Shown piece after piece: positions 1 through 5,048 of a stretch of DNA of 5,473 nt. Every line of letters begins with the position of its first letter. Position 1 is the first letter of the stretch. The notes beneath the pieces are model-generated. The model was not told the origin of the DNA, did not search any database, and worked only from the letters and a program-made list of their open reading frames with translations. The position numbers and the translations under genes were made by a program. This stretch comes from an uncultured Dehalococcoidia bacterium. GTDB taxonomy: Bacteria > Chloroflexota > Dehalococcoidia > Dehalococcoidales > UBA3254. The stretch spans positions 1 to 5,473 of the forward strand of contig CAITCX010000135.1 in NCBI GenBank assembly GCA_903890885.1, in the 5' to 3' direction.

Positions 1-235
1 ACACCTTGGTGTATTCGCGACTAATCAACTTGTAAGGAGTCTCTACTGGAATGGCTTCTTTCACACCAGGTAGAGCAGCAAAATGATCGAATGGGGCCTT
101 CCGCTCATCACCTATCAGACCGATGATGGTCTTATATTCACCCTGAGAGACGTCCCCCCGAAAGCCAAATTTGGCGATCTCACGTAAAACATTGTCAACC
201 TGTTCCTGGGTAGCGCCGGTTTTCATGATAATCAT
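1..235 (-). CDS. aroF: 3-deoxy-7-phosphoheptulonate (DAHP) synthase, N-terminal part, cut by window edge
   Basis: First enzyme of the shikimate pathway: condenses phosphoenolpyruvate with erythrose 4-phosphate to DAHP in the cytoplasm (EC 2.5.1.54). Only the first 78 residues lie in the window. They start MIIMKTGATQEQVDNVL and include IIGLIGDERK (37-46) and PYKLISREY (67-75). This is the ferredoxin-like regulatory domain that precedes the TIM barrel in type I beta, Thermotoga-like DAHP synthases; in that family the domain mediates feedback inhibition by Tyr or Phe. The catalytic barrel is outside the window. The start is the ATG at 235-233, with GGAG at 245-242 six bases upstream; an ATG three codons later is possible but worse placed. 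A leader peptide and attenuator lie directly upstream, which agrees with the assignment to aromatic synthesis. The family call is from recognition of the domain; the symbol (aroF versus aroA/aroG naming) is conventional. Confidence 0.88.
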   Translation of the reverse strand, partial: MIIMKTGATQEQVDNVLREIAKFGFRGDVSQGEYKTIIGLIGDERKAPFDHFAALPGVKEAIPVETPYKLISREYTKV

Positions 236-254
236 TATCTTCTCCTTTTTTCCT

Positions 255-287
255 AAAAAAAAAGCCCTCCGCTCGGGAGGACTTTTT
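255..287 (-). terminator. Intrinsic terminator of the aroF attenuator (3:4 hairpin)
   Basis: Read on the minus strand, AAAAAGUCCUCC (287-276), a five-base loop CGAGC (275-271) and GGAGGGCUUUUU (270-259) form a 12-bp stem with one U-G wobble, followed by an unbroken run of nine U (263-255). The hairpin lies after the leader-peptide stop and only about 20 nt before the aroF start codon, with the aroF Shine-Dalgarno sequence just downstream of the U run. That is the position of an attenuator rather than the terminator of the upstream marR gene. Confidence 0.9.
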
Positions 288-372
288 ACTGATTTTGCAT
301 TTTATTGTTTCAGGCAACAGCTCCCAAGCGCATCTTCAAGCGTCTAAAGTAGTAATAATAATAATTGGAAGC
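270..372 (-). promoter_or_regulatory. Attenuator switch: protector (1:2) and antiterminator (2:3) pairings
   Basis: Minus-strand RNA. Segment 1, GCUUCCAA (372-365, within leader codons 6-8), can pair with UUGGGAGC (327-320): 8 bp with one U-G. Segment 2, CGCUUGGGAG (330-321), can instead pair with CUCCCGAGCG (279-270): 10 bp with one U-G. The latter uses most of the 5' GC half and loop of the terminator hairpin, so 2:3 and 3:4 exclude each other. A ribosome stalled on the Tyr codons (363-349) would cover segment 1, free segment 2 and allow read-through. A ribosome reaching the stop codon at 312-310 would cover segment 2 and favour termination. The pairings are seen directly; the mechanism is inferred from the trp/phe precedent. 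Confidence 0.82.
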
Positions 373-387
373 AAAACTATTTAACAT
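310..387 (-). CDS. Tyr/Phe-rich attenuation leader peptide of aroF (25 aa)
   Basis: A short ORF, ATG at 387-385 to TGA at 312-310, encodes MLNSFASN, then Tyr x5 and Phe, then RRLKMRLGAVA. Codons 9-13 are TAT TAT TAT TAC TAC (363-349) and codon 14 is TTT (348-346). Six aromatic codons in a row immediately before a terminator and a DAHP synthase gene are the hallmark of a ribosome-stalling leader peptide; the peptide itself is unlikely to have another function. A GGAG at 404-401 is a possible ribosome site, with a long 13-nt spacing. Established precedent is trpL and pheL in enterobacteria. That Tyr is the main signal is inferred from the codon count. TAT and TAC are read by the same tRNA, so the mix of codons does not weaken sensing. 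Confidence 0.88.
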   Translation of the reverse strand: MLNSFASNYYYYYFRRLKMRLGAVA

Positions 388-410
388 TTATTTTCTGTAA
401 CTCCGGATTT

Positions 411-440
411 AGCTTACCATCCACATATCTAATTTGTCAA
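411..440 (-). promoter_or_regulatory. Candidate promoter of the leader-aroF transcript
   Basis: A consensus -35 TTGACA (440-435) is followed after 18 nt by TAAGCT (416-411), a 3/6 match to TATAAT. The transcript would start near position 404, giving a compact leader that includes the peptide ORF and attenuator. The -35 sits 14 nt beyond the marR stop codon, so aroF need not rely on marR transcription. The weak -10 is the main doubt; read-through from marR is also possible because both genes face the same way and no terminator lies between marR and the leader. Confidence 0.5.
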
Positions 441-453
441 TTGAACAAAATTT

Positions 454-951
454 TTACAAATCAGAAGGCGGCAATTCATCCCTGTCCAAACCTATTTCCT
501 TGCGTGCTTTTGCTAATAATCTCTCCAATAAATCCCTTAAAACCTTCTTCTCCTCTTCTGAAAGCGAATTGAGGATACGGTGAATTGGACCTCTTTTAGT
601 AGAGAGTTCATAAGTCTTTTGACCTTTTTCGGTCATAACTACCCTTACCAGATTCTTCCGATCCAGATCTTTGACTTTTTTCACCAGTCCCCTTTTGGCC
701 ATTCTGTCTACCAGGGCAGACACAGTATGGGGCTGGCGGATAATATGCCGGGAAAGGGCAGCAGGAGTAGCTTTATTGCCAAGCGCCTGCACTACGAATA
801 ACAAGCCGACTTGTTCGGGAGAAACCCCGTATCTTTGTAATTCTTTCTCTCTCGAGCGAAACATGGCATACCGGGCATGTGTTAAAAGAAGCCATAAATC
901 TTGATCCTGATCCTCGGTAGAGTAGAATTTTGCTGATTCATCATACTCCAT
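454..951 (-). CDS. MarR-family winged-helix transcriptional regulator
   Basis: A 165-residue protein, slightly longer than the usual 140-150 for MarR proteins. Residues 18-55 form the N-terminal dimerisation helices. Residues 62-90 (ATPAALSRHI... to ...RMAKRGLV) are the helix-turn-helix, and 91-110, with the typical D-x-D-R turn (D95, D97, R98) and ending VMTEKG, are the beta wing. The C-terminal helices (130-152) complete the dimer interface. Such proteins bind palindromic DNA and usually release it when a small phenolic or other ligand binds; no ligand can be predicted here. The start chosen is the only in-frame ATG near a GAGG (970-967), though the 15-nt spacing is long; a Met at residue 30 would cut into the dimer helix. 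It has its own promoter and a possible operator in its 5' leader, suggesting autoregulation. Its target gene is unknown; the divergent 1200-1532 gene and the downstream aroF are the nearest candidates. Confidence 0.9.
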   Translation of the reverse strand: MEYDESAKFYSTEDQDQDLWLLLTHARYAMFRSREKELQRYGVSPEQVGLLFVVQALGNKATPAALSRHIIRQPHTVSALVDRMAKRGLVKKVKDLDRKNLVRVVMTEKGQKTYELSTKRGPIHRILNSLSEEEKKVLRDLLERLLAKARKEIGLDRDELPPSDL

Positions 952-984
952 ATCAGTAACCGTATTCCTCTCATAATTTTATTT

Positions 985-1012
985 GTGGAAATATTATTTA
1001 CACCTTTTCCAC
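985..1012 (-). promoter_or_regulatory. Inverted repeat in the marR leader, candidate MarR operator
   Basis: GTGGAAA (985-991) and TTTCCAC (1006-1012) form a perfect 7-bp inverted repeat with a 14-nt AT-rich spacer. It lies just downstream of the predicted marR transcription start, where a bound repressor would block initiation or elongation. MarR proteins commonly repress themselves through such palindromes; assignment to this MarR protein is inference. It could also fold as an RNA hairpin in the leader. Confidence 0.45.
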
Positions 1013-1021
1013 GATAAGGAT

Positions 1022-1050
1022 ATTATAGCACCACATCTCATAAATATCCA
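1022..1050 (-). promoter_or_regulatory. Promoter of the marR gene
   Basis: On the minus strand a perfect -10 TATAAT (1027-1022), preceded by TGC (extended -10), sits 17 nt from TGGATA (1050-1045), a 4/6 match to TTGACA. The predicted start is near 1015, leaving a leader of about 65 nt that contains the inverted repeat at 985-1012. Confidence 0.65.
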
Positions 1051-1199
1051 TAACTAGCCTTGAAAGGGTTAGATTCAATACCATTTATCGTATTCATCTC
1101 TTCCAGTCCATTTTGGGGATATGCGTGCCCCTGGTTATGGTACTATCAGTGCAGATTGCATTATTATATGATTAGTAAAGAAAGACACAGGAGAACAGA

Positions 1200-1532
1200 A
1201 TGATAAAAGAACTGGTCCATACTGAATTGGGAAAAGAGGTGCATGCCCCGGCCGGTTATTACATACCCTTCGAAGAAACTATCCTAAAATATCGAGACAG
1301 AAAGGTAATCTCTATTCTCGGAAGCATCTGCATCGATGCAGCTTGCTGCGGCTCTGGCAACTGGAACTATATCCAGGTAGCGGGATTCCTGCTGCAGGAA
1401 CGGGTCAGGCAAAATACAGCGGGTCAGCCGATCTCGGTAATTGAAACCATTTCAGATGAAAATGACCGTCAGGCCATTGGGAAACTATTACTGGAAAAGT
1501 ATCCTTCTGCTCGAATTGAAATATGGGATTAA
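1200..1532 (+). CDS. Small conserved-looking protein of unknown function (110 aa) with a C-x4-CCG motif
   Basis: I do not recognise the family. The protein is soluble, with no signal peptide and no membrane segment. The N-terminal half has VHAPAGYYIPFEETIL (14-29), then a beta-like stretch KVISILGSICIDAACCGSG (35-53) with Cys44, Cys49 and Cys50, then NWNYIQVAGFLL (54-65). The C-terminal part (77-110) alternates a strand, an acidic helix (DENDRQAIGKLLLEKY) and a final strand RIEIW. The Cys44/49/50 cluster in a Gly-rich turn could be a metal site or a redox-active site, but this is speculation. The start is well supported: AGGAG at 1189-1193 lies six bases before the ATG. The gene stands alone on the plus strand, divergent from marR and convergent with nudC, with no recognisable terminator in the 90 nt that follow. 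Coding is supported by the strong ribosome site and sensible codon use. Confidence 0.8.
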   Translation: MIKELVHTELGKEVHAPAGYYIPFEETILKYRDRKVISILGSICIDAACCGSGNWNYIQVAGFLLQERVRQNTAGQPISVIETISDENDRQAIGKLLLEKYPSARIEIWD

Positions 1533-1622
1533 CAGAATAACCCGGTTTGAATAAGGATTTTGCCAAAATAGTTCATAAACAACACAACGTCCGAACCTTT
1601 AAAGACCACTAGATTATGTGCG

Positions 1623-2468
1623 TTAAACACTATTCGAGTGATTTTCTATGAACCAGTCAATGATTTCTCGGGATATTGACATTCTGGGAGGGATATCCGA
1701 GATACTCGTAACATTACACCAGGCAGCTTCAGTGACTTCCTTGCCATCGACTTGAATTTCCCCGCTTTCATACTCGGCAGTAAATCCGATCATTAAAGAA
1801 TTGGGGAAAGGCCAGGGTTGACTGCCGAAATATTTAATATTCTTAACTTGCAGACCAACTTCTTCCAGAACTTCTCTTTTGACACATTCCTCAAGAGTTT
1901 CGCCCGGTTCAAGAAAACCGGCAACTATGGTACGCATCCTGCCACGAGAACCCGCATGACGGATCAAGAGTATTGTATCGTCCTTTAACACTGCTACACT
2001 TGTAACCGGGGAGATGCGTGGATAGCTGGTAAATTGGCATATTGGACAGGTTTTAGCCATCTCGCCCTGAAGCTGTTCGGTTGGGTGACCGCAGCGACCA
2101 CAGTATTGATGACTCTGATCCCAACTCATTATCTGCAAAGCCCGCCCGGCCAAGCGGAAGATATCTTCATCAAACCTGGCATACAATGAGCGCAGGTCTG
2201 AGAACACATAACCTTCAGGTGCAATACTTTGGGGAAGAAGCTCGGCTGAATAACAGGCCCGACCATCAAGAGTGCCGAGATATTGTGTACGAATGGGACT
2301 AAGATTCAAATCTGCCAAATCCATCAAACAAGGAATGGGGGCAGTGGATTTTTCGGCGGTTACCAGAAGGTTATCGGAACAAAAAACAAACCAATAGGCC
2401 GGCTGTCCTTTGGACGGCGTTGATGGGGCAGAAGGGATATAACGCTTGTACAGACTTTCTCTGTGCAT
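1623..2468 (-). CDS. nudC: NADH pyrophosphatase / NAD-cap RNA hydrolase, Nudix family NudC
   Basis: Hydrolyses NAD(H) to NMN(H) and AMP, and in characterised members removes 5' NAD caps from RNA (EC 3.6.1.22). Length is 281 residues, against 257 in E. coli. Domains in order: an N-terminal NudC-type beta domain (about 20-110); a four-Cys zinc ribbon (Cys123, Cys126, Cys141, Cys144); and a Nudix fold (about 150-275). The Nudix box is complete: G184, E190, R198-E199, E202-E203, G205. The SQPWPFPNSLM signature (216-226) that marks NudC-type substrate choice follows it, so all key residues for catalysis, metal binding and NAD specificity are present. The start ATG has AAAGG six bases upstream (2479-2475), an acceptable site. 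It is a single gene, divergent from hsp20 and convergent with the 110-residue unknown. Confidence 0.95.
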   Translation of the reverse strand: MHRESLYKRYIPSAPSTPSKGQPAYWFVFCSDNLLVTAEKSTAPIPCLMDLADLNLSPIRTQYLGTLDGRACYSAELLPQSIAPEGYVFSDLRSLYARFDEDIFRLAGRALQIMSWDQSHQYCGRCGHPTEQLQGEMAKTCPICQFTSYPRISPVTSVAVLKDDTILLIRHAGSRGRMRTIVAGFLEPGETLEECVKREVLEEVGLQVKNIKYFGSQPWPFPNSLMIGFTAEYESGEIQVDGKEVTEAAWCNVTSISDIPPRMSISREIIDWFIENHSNSV

Positions 2469-2500
2469 TATTAACCTTTCATTTTTGAATTATTAAATAG

Positions 2501-2529
2501 ATTTTGGGCTTATCAGGTGCAGATGTCAA
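2501..2529 (-). promoter_or_regulatory. Candidate nudC promoter
   Basis: A perfect -35 TTGACA (2529-2524) is followed after 17 nt by CAAAAT (2506-2501), a 4/6 match to TATAAT. The predicted start would lie near 2494, about 26 nt before the nudC ATG. The -35 directly abuts the inverted repeat at 2530-2554. Confidence 0.6.
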
Positions 2530-2554
2530 GGTAAAATGACATATTAATTTTACC
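2530..2554. repeat. Perfect 8-9-8 inverted repeat between nudC and hsp20, candidate operator
   Basis: GGTAAAAT (2530-2537) and ATTTTACC (2547-2554) are perfect reverse complements with a 9-nt spacer. A second, overlapping 6-bp inverted repeat, ATGTCA (2523-2528) and TGACAT (2537-2542), shares part of it. The element touches the nudC -35 box and lies about 20 nt upstream of a TATAAT (2575-2580) facing hsp20, so one bound dimer could affect both genes. The 9-nt spacing resembles the CIRCE element of HrcA, but the arm sequence does not match CIRCE. The binding protein is unknown. Confidence 0.5.
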
Positions 2555-2574
2555 GGTCAATACTATCCCGCACT

Positions 2575-2580
2575 TATAAT
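2575..2580 (+). promoter_or_regulatory. Candidate -10 box of the hsp20 promoter
   Basis: TATAAT on the plus strand in an AT-rich stretch; a second TATAAT at 2583-2588 overlaps the same region. No convincing -35 lies 16-18 nt upstream (TTTACC at 2549-2554 is 20 nt away and inside the inverted repeat), so the promoter may need an activator or another sigma factor. The hsp20 leader would be about 90 nt. Confidence 0.4.
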
Positions 2581-2640
2581 AATATAATAATAGAGAGGGA
2601 CAATTTGCTACCATAGGTAGTTTTAAGACAGTCGCTCCCA

Positions 2641-2677
2641 TAACCTGATAATAAATATTAGAGAAAGGAGGTTAGCT
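2641..2677 (+). promoter_or_regulatory. hsp20 ribosome site in a possible RNA-thermometer hairpin
   Basis: The Shine-Dalgarno AAAGGAGG (2664-2671) lies six bases before the hsp20 ATG and is the strongest in the window. UAACCU (2641-2646) is perfectly complementary to AGGUUA (2669-2674), which includes the last three bases of that site. Between them UAAU (2649-2652) pairs with AUUA (2657-2660) around a four-base loop, leaving an asymmetric internal loop. A short stem closing on the ribosome site of a small heat-shock gene is the layout of known hsp20 thermometers (ROSE elements, Synechocystis hsp17). The pairings are seen; thermosensing is inferred. Confidence 0.45.
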
Positions 2678-3166
2678 ATGCCAGCGGAAATATTCAGATT
2701 TGGTAGGGTTCAAACACCATTTCGGCCTATCAGGGAATTGGAGGAAATGAGGCGAAAAGTAGATGAGGACATCGTCAGGCCTATCATGCATGCTGTTTGG
2801 GAACGCGTTCCAGAAGAACTCAAGACCTGGTCTCCTTCAATAGAAACCTTTGAAAAAGGCGACAACCTGGTGGTCAAAGCCGAGCTCCCAGGTATGAAAC
2901 AGGAAGACATCGAGGTATCTGCCACAGATGATAAATTGACGGTCAAAGGGGAAAGGCGGCGAGAAGCCGGCGTTAAAGAAGAAGAATATCATCTGAGCGA
3001 GGTTGCCTATGGATCCTTTTATCGAACGGTTGAACTTCCTTTCAACGTCGATACCAGGAACATTGAAGCCAACTATGAAGACGGTATTCTGAAAGTAACC
3101 TTACAAAGAGTAGCAGGTTCAAAACCTAAAAAGGTCACTATCCAGGTTAAAAAAGTAACTACCTGA
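2678..3166 (+). CDS. Small heat-shock protein, Hsp20 / alpha-crystallin family
   Basis: ATP-independent holdase chaperone that binds unfolding proteins in the cytoplasm and hands them to ATP-driven chaperones; the family forms large oligomers. Length is 162 residues, normal for bacteria. The N-terminal arm (1-50) is basic and helical and includes RELEEMRRKVDEDIVRPI. The alpha-crystallin domain spans about 51-143, starting WSPSIETFEKGDNLVVKAELPG and ending with the family signature A-N-Y-E-D-G-I-L (131-138). The C-terminal tail carries an I-x-V motif (Ile155, Val157), which in this family docks into a neighbouring alpha-crystallin domain. Start and reading frame are secured by the AAAGGAGG site. 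It heads a likely two-gene unit with ubiB 76 nt downstream. Expression may be controlled both at the promoter, by the inverted repeat at 2530-2554, and at translation, by the leader hairpin. Confidence 0.95.
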   Translation: MPAEIFRFGRVQTPFRPIRELEEMRRKVDEDIVRPIMHAVWERVPEELKTWSPSIETFEKGDNLVVKAELPGMKQEDIEVSATDDKLTVKGERRREAGVKEEEYHLSEVAYGSFYRTVELPFNVDTRNIEANYEDGILKVTLQRVAGSKPKKVTIQVKKVTT

Positions 3167-3242
3167 CCTTTATATAGGTAAATGACCGGCATTGCCTCGC
3201 CCAAAGAAACTTATCACTTATTGGGCAGATAGAGGGACTAAA

Positions 3243-4925
3243 ATGAACCGTCCGTCAATTCACGGGATCAGGCTCGGCAAGCGTTTAAGTCGATCCAGGC
3301 ATGTAGTAAACACATTCGTAAGGCACGGTTTTGGTGAGGCCCTGACCTGGATACGTGCCTGGGAGGCCGGAATATTCGAAAGGAGCTTCCTGCATCGTCA
3401 ACCCAAAATAGTCCATGAGTTGACTGTAGCAGAGAGGCTCAGGATGGCTTTTGAAGAACTCGGGCCCACTTTCATCAAACTGGGCCAGATGCTCAGCACC
3501 CGCCCTGACCTGGTGCCTTCGGATATCATCACCGAACTGAAAAAACTTCAATTTTCGGTTCACTCTGTTCCATTTGCGGTTATTCGAAGTATCATCGAGT
3601 CTGAACTGGGTAAACCCATCAACCAGATTTTCGATAGCTTCGATGACAGGCCGTTAGCGGCAGCCTCCCTTGCCCAGGTCCACCGGGCAGTGCTTAAAGG
3701 TAAGCCGGTGGTACTCAAGGTTCAGCGTCCCAATGTGGCTGAAGTCACTGAAATTGATATCGAAATCATGCATGACCTGGCCAGCCTGGCCGAGCGCTAC
3801 TCTCCCAGGCTTTACCTGGCTAATCCGGTAGGAATGGTGGAAGAGTTTGCCCAGCAAATTAAAAAGGAACTGGATTTCCTGATAGAATCTCACAACATGA
3901 TCCACTTTGGGCAGAATTTCGCCGGAGATGAGACCATTCATGTGCCAGAAGTTTACCCGGATTTATGCACGCGGCGGGTAATCACCATGGAATACCTTGA
4001 CGGAATAATAATTTCCGATGTTCAGAAACTCCAGGAAAACGGCTACGACTGGCAACTCATCGCCAAACGTGGAGGTATCATTGGATTTAAAGCCATTTTT
4101 GATCACGGTTTCTTCCATGCCGACCCTCATCCAGGCAATGTCTTAGTTCTGCCCGGAAACGTCATCGGCCTTTTGGATTTCGGCATGATGGCCACATTAT
4201 CCCTGCGCGACCGCGAAAGATTGGCCAAACTCCTCTACTTTTTAACGATTCAGGATGATAAGCGCGTATCCAGAGCTCTAAATGAATTAATGGAATCCGA
4301 AGATGTGATACCCGCTGAGGAACTGGAACCGGCCATGACCGCCATCATCAATGAATACAGCGATCTTCCAGCCAGTGAAATGCGCCTGGCAAGCATGCTC
4401 TTCGCCATGATGCGGGCTATTATGAACCACGGCGGGAGATTGCGCCCCCAACTGATATGGCTGACCAAGAGCATCGCCTCACAGGAAGAGACGGCTTACT
4501 CATTAAAGGCAAACTTCAACCTGGTGGACATGGGAAAACCCTTTGCGCAAAAACTTCTTTATCAAAAACTTAACCCTATCAGCCAGTCTAAAGAACTCTA
4601 CTACTGGCTGATGGATCTCACGGACGCAGCTAAAGATATGCCATACGATGCCGGTATTATTTTACGAGAGCTCAGAAAAGGACGCATCAAGATTGAATTC
4701 GAACACCTCGGGCTTGAGCCGATCCGGAAGACCATGGAGAGAATGGCAAATCGTTCCTCCCTCACCAATATTATCGTGGCCTTATTAGTTTCATCCTCAG
4801 TGGTGACGCTGGCCAAAATACCACCTTTTGTTGGGGGGATCTCTGCTCTTGGGTTTGTTGGCTACCTTATTGCCGCTATCCTCGGCTTGATGTTGATTGT
4901 TTCATCATATCGCAGCAAGCGCTAG
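3243..4925 (+). CDS. ubiB: UbiB/AarF (ABC1/ADCK) family atypical protein kinase-like ATPase
   Basis: Membrane-anchored kinase-like protein; characterised relatives support ubiquinone or other isoprenoid-lipid metabolism through ATPase activity rather than clear protein phosphorylation. With the ATG at 3243 it has 560 residues, close to the 546 of E. coli UbiB. Family motifs in order: KxGQ (K79, G81, Q82); the Ala-rich loop AAASLAQVH (139-147) replacing the usual Gly-rich loop; ATP-site Lys159; ExD (E209, D211); catalytic loop HADPHPGN (292-299); and metal-binding DFG (312-314). Two hydrophobic C-terminal segments (about 508-527 and 530-554) fit the usual membrane anchor. The frame extends to a TTG at 3192, but that codon has no ribosome site, whereas the ATG has AGAGGG (3231-3236) six bases upstream, so I chose the ATG. 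No terminator separates it from hsp20. The role in this organism is open if it lacks ubiquinone. Confidence 0.93.
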   Translation: MNRPSIHGIRLGKRLSRSRHVVNTFVRHGFGEALTWIRAWEAGIFERSFLHRQPKIVHELTVAERLRMAFEELGPTFIKLGQMLSTRPDLVPSDIITELKKLQFSVHSVPFAVIRSIIESELGKPINQIFDSFDDRPLAAASLAQVHRAVLKGKPVVLKVQRPNVAEVTEIDIEIMHDLASLAERYSPRLYLANPVGMVEEFAQQIKKELDFLIESHNMIHFGQNFAGDETIHVPEVYPDLCTRRVITMEYLDGIIISDVQKLQENGYDWQLIAKRGGIIGFKAIFDHGFFHADPHPGNVLVLPGNVIGLLDFGMMATLSLRDRERLAKLLYFLTIQDDKRVSRALNELMESEDVIPAEELEPAMTAIINEYSDLPASEMRLASMLFAMMRAIMNHGGRLRPQLIWLTKSIASQEETAYSLKANFNLVDMGKPFAQKLLYQKLNPISQSKELYYWLMDLTDAAKDMPYDAGIILRELRKGRIKIEFEHLGLEPIRKTMERMANRSSLTNIIVALLVSSSVVTLAKIPPFVGGISALGFVGYLIAAILGLMLIVSSYRSKR

Positions 4926-4940
4926 TTTTATAAACTATAT

Positions 4941-4980
4941 TTGGATGGAGAGAAATTTCAAGTCTAATATTGCCATCCGG
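4941..4980 (+). other. Stem-loops after ubiB, possible weak terminator
   Basis: GGATGG (4943-4948) pairs perfectly with CCATCC (4973-4978), extended by two U-G wobbles (4941-4942 with 4979-4980), around a 24-nt loop. It is followed by a U-rich but interrupted stretch (UUAUAUUUAU, 4981-4990). Just upstream, TAGTTT (4923-4928) and AAACTA (4932-4937) form a 6-bp AT-rich repeat over the ubiB stop codon. Neither is a textbook intrinsic terminator; together they may slow or end the hsp20-ubiB transcript. Confidence 0.3.
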
Positions 4981-5007
4981 TTATATTTATGAAGATATGA
5001 CAGAAAT

Positions 5008-5023
5008 AGGAGGTAGGGTGTAA
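5008..5023 (+). other. Orphan strong Shine-Dalgarno sequence followed by GTG-TAA
   Basis: AGGAGG (5008-5013) is a consensus ribosome site, but the only start codon at normal spacing is a GTG (5018-5020) followed at once by TAA (5021-5023). The next real gene starts at 5049, 35 nt away, with no good site of its own. It could be a start-stop element, a ribosome standby site, or a remnant. Confidence 0.35.
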
Positions 5024-5048
5024 GATAAAATAAAAGTGATTCTGGCAG

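Noticed and set aside
235..440. T-box riboswitch upstream of the DAHP synthase
   Set aside because: The leader is short, has no recognisable T-box sequence (UGG-ACCGCG type) or specifier stem, and a translated Tyr-codon ORF explains the region better.
1115..1131. GGGG...CCCC hairpin in the marR/1200 gap
   Set aside because: Only four pairs around a nine-base loop and no U-tract; too weak to call a terminator or a regulatory RNA.
1121..1171. 16-residue ORF (MRAPGYG...) upstream of the 1200-1532 gene
   Set aside because: It has no proper ribosome site, no biased codon run, and no terminator downstream. It is most likely chance.
1533..1622. Terminator between the converging 1200-1532 gene and nudC
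   Set aside because: AACCCGGTTT near 1539 is a near-palindrome without a loop or a T run; I see no convincing terminator in either direction.
2081..2302. Plus-strand ORF of 73 codons opposite nudC
   Set aside because: It lies wholly inside the well-supported nudC gene, has no ribosome site, and its protein has no recognisable features.
2608..2624. CTACC-ATA-GGTAG hairpin followed by TTTT in the hsp20 leader, as an attenuator
   Set aside because: A five-pair stem with a four-base U run is too weak for a terminator by itself, and no alternative pairing was found. It may just be leader structure.
2481..2677. CIRCE element for HrcA control of hsp20
   Set aside because: The inverted repeat has CIRCE-like spacing, but the arms are not TTAGCACTC/GAGTGCTAA.
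3166..3179. ACCT...AGGT repeat just after hsp20 as a terminator
   Set aside because: Only four pairs and no U-tract; transcription probably continues into ubiB.
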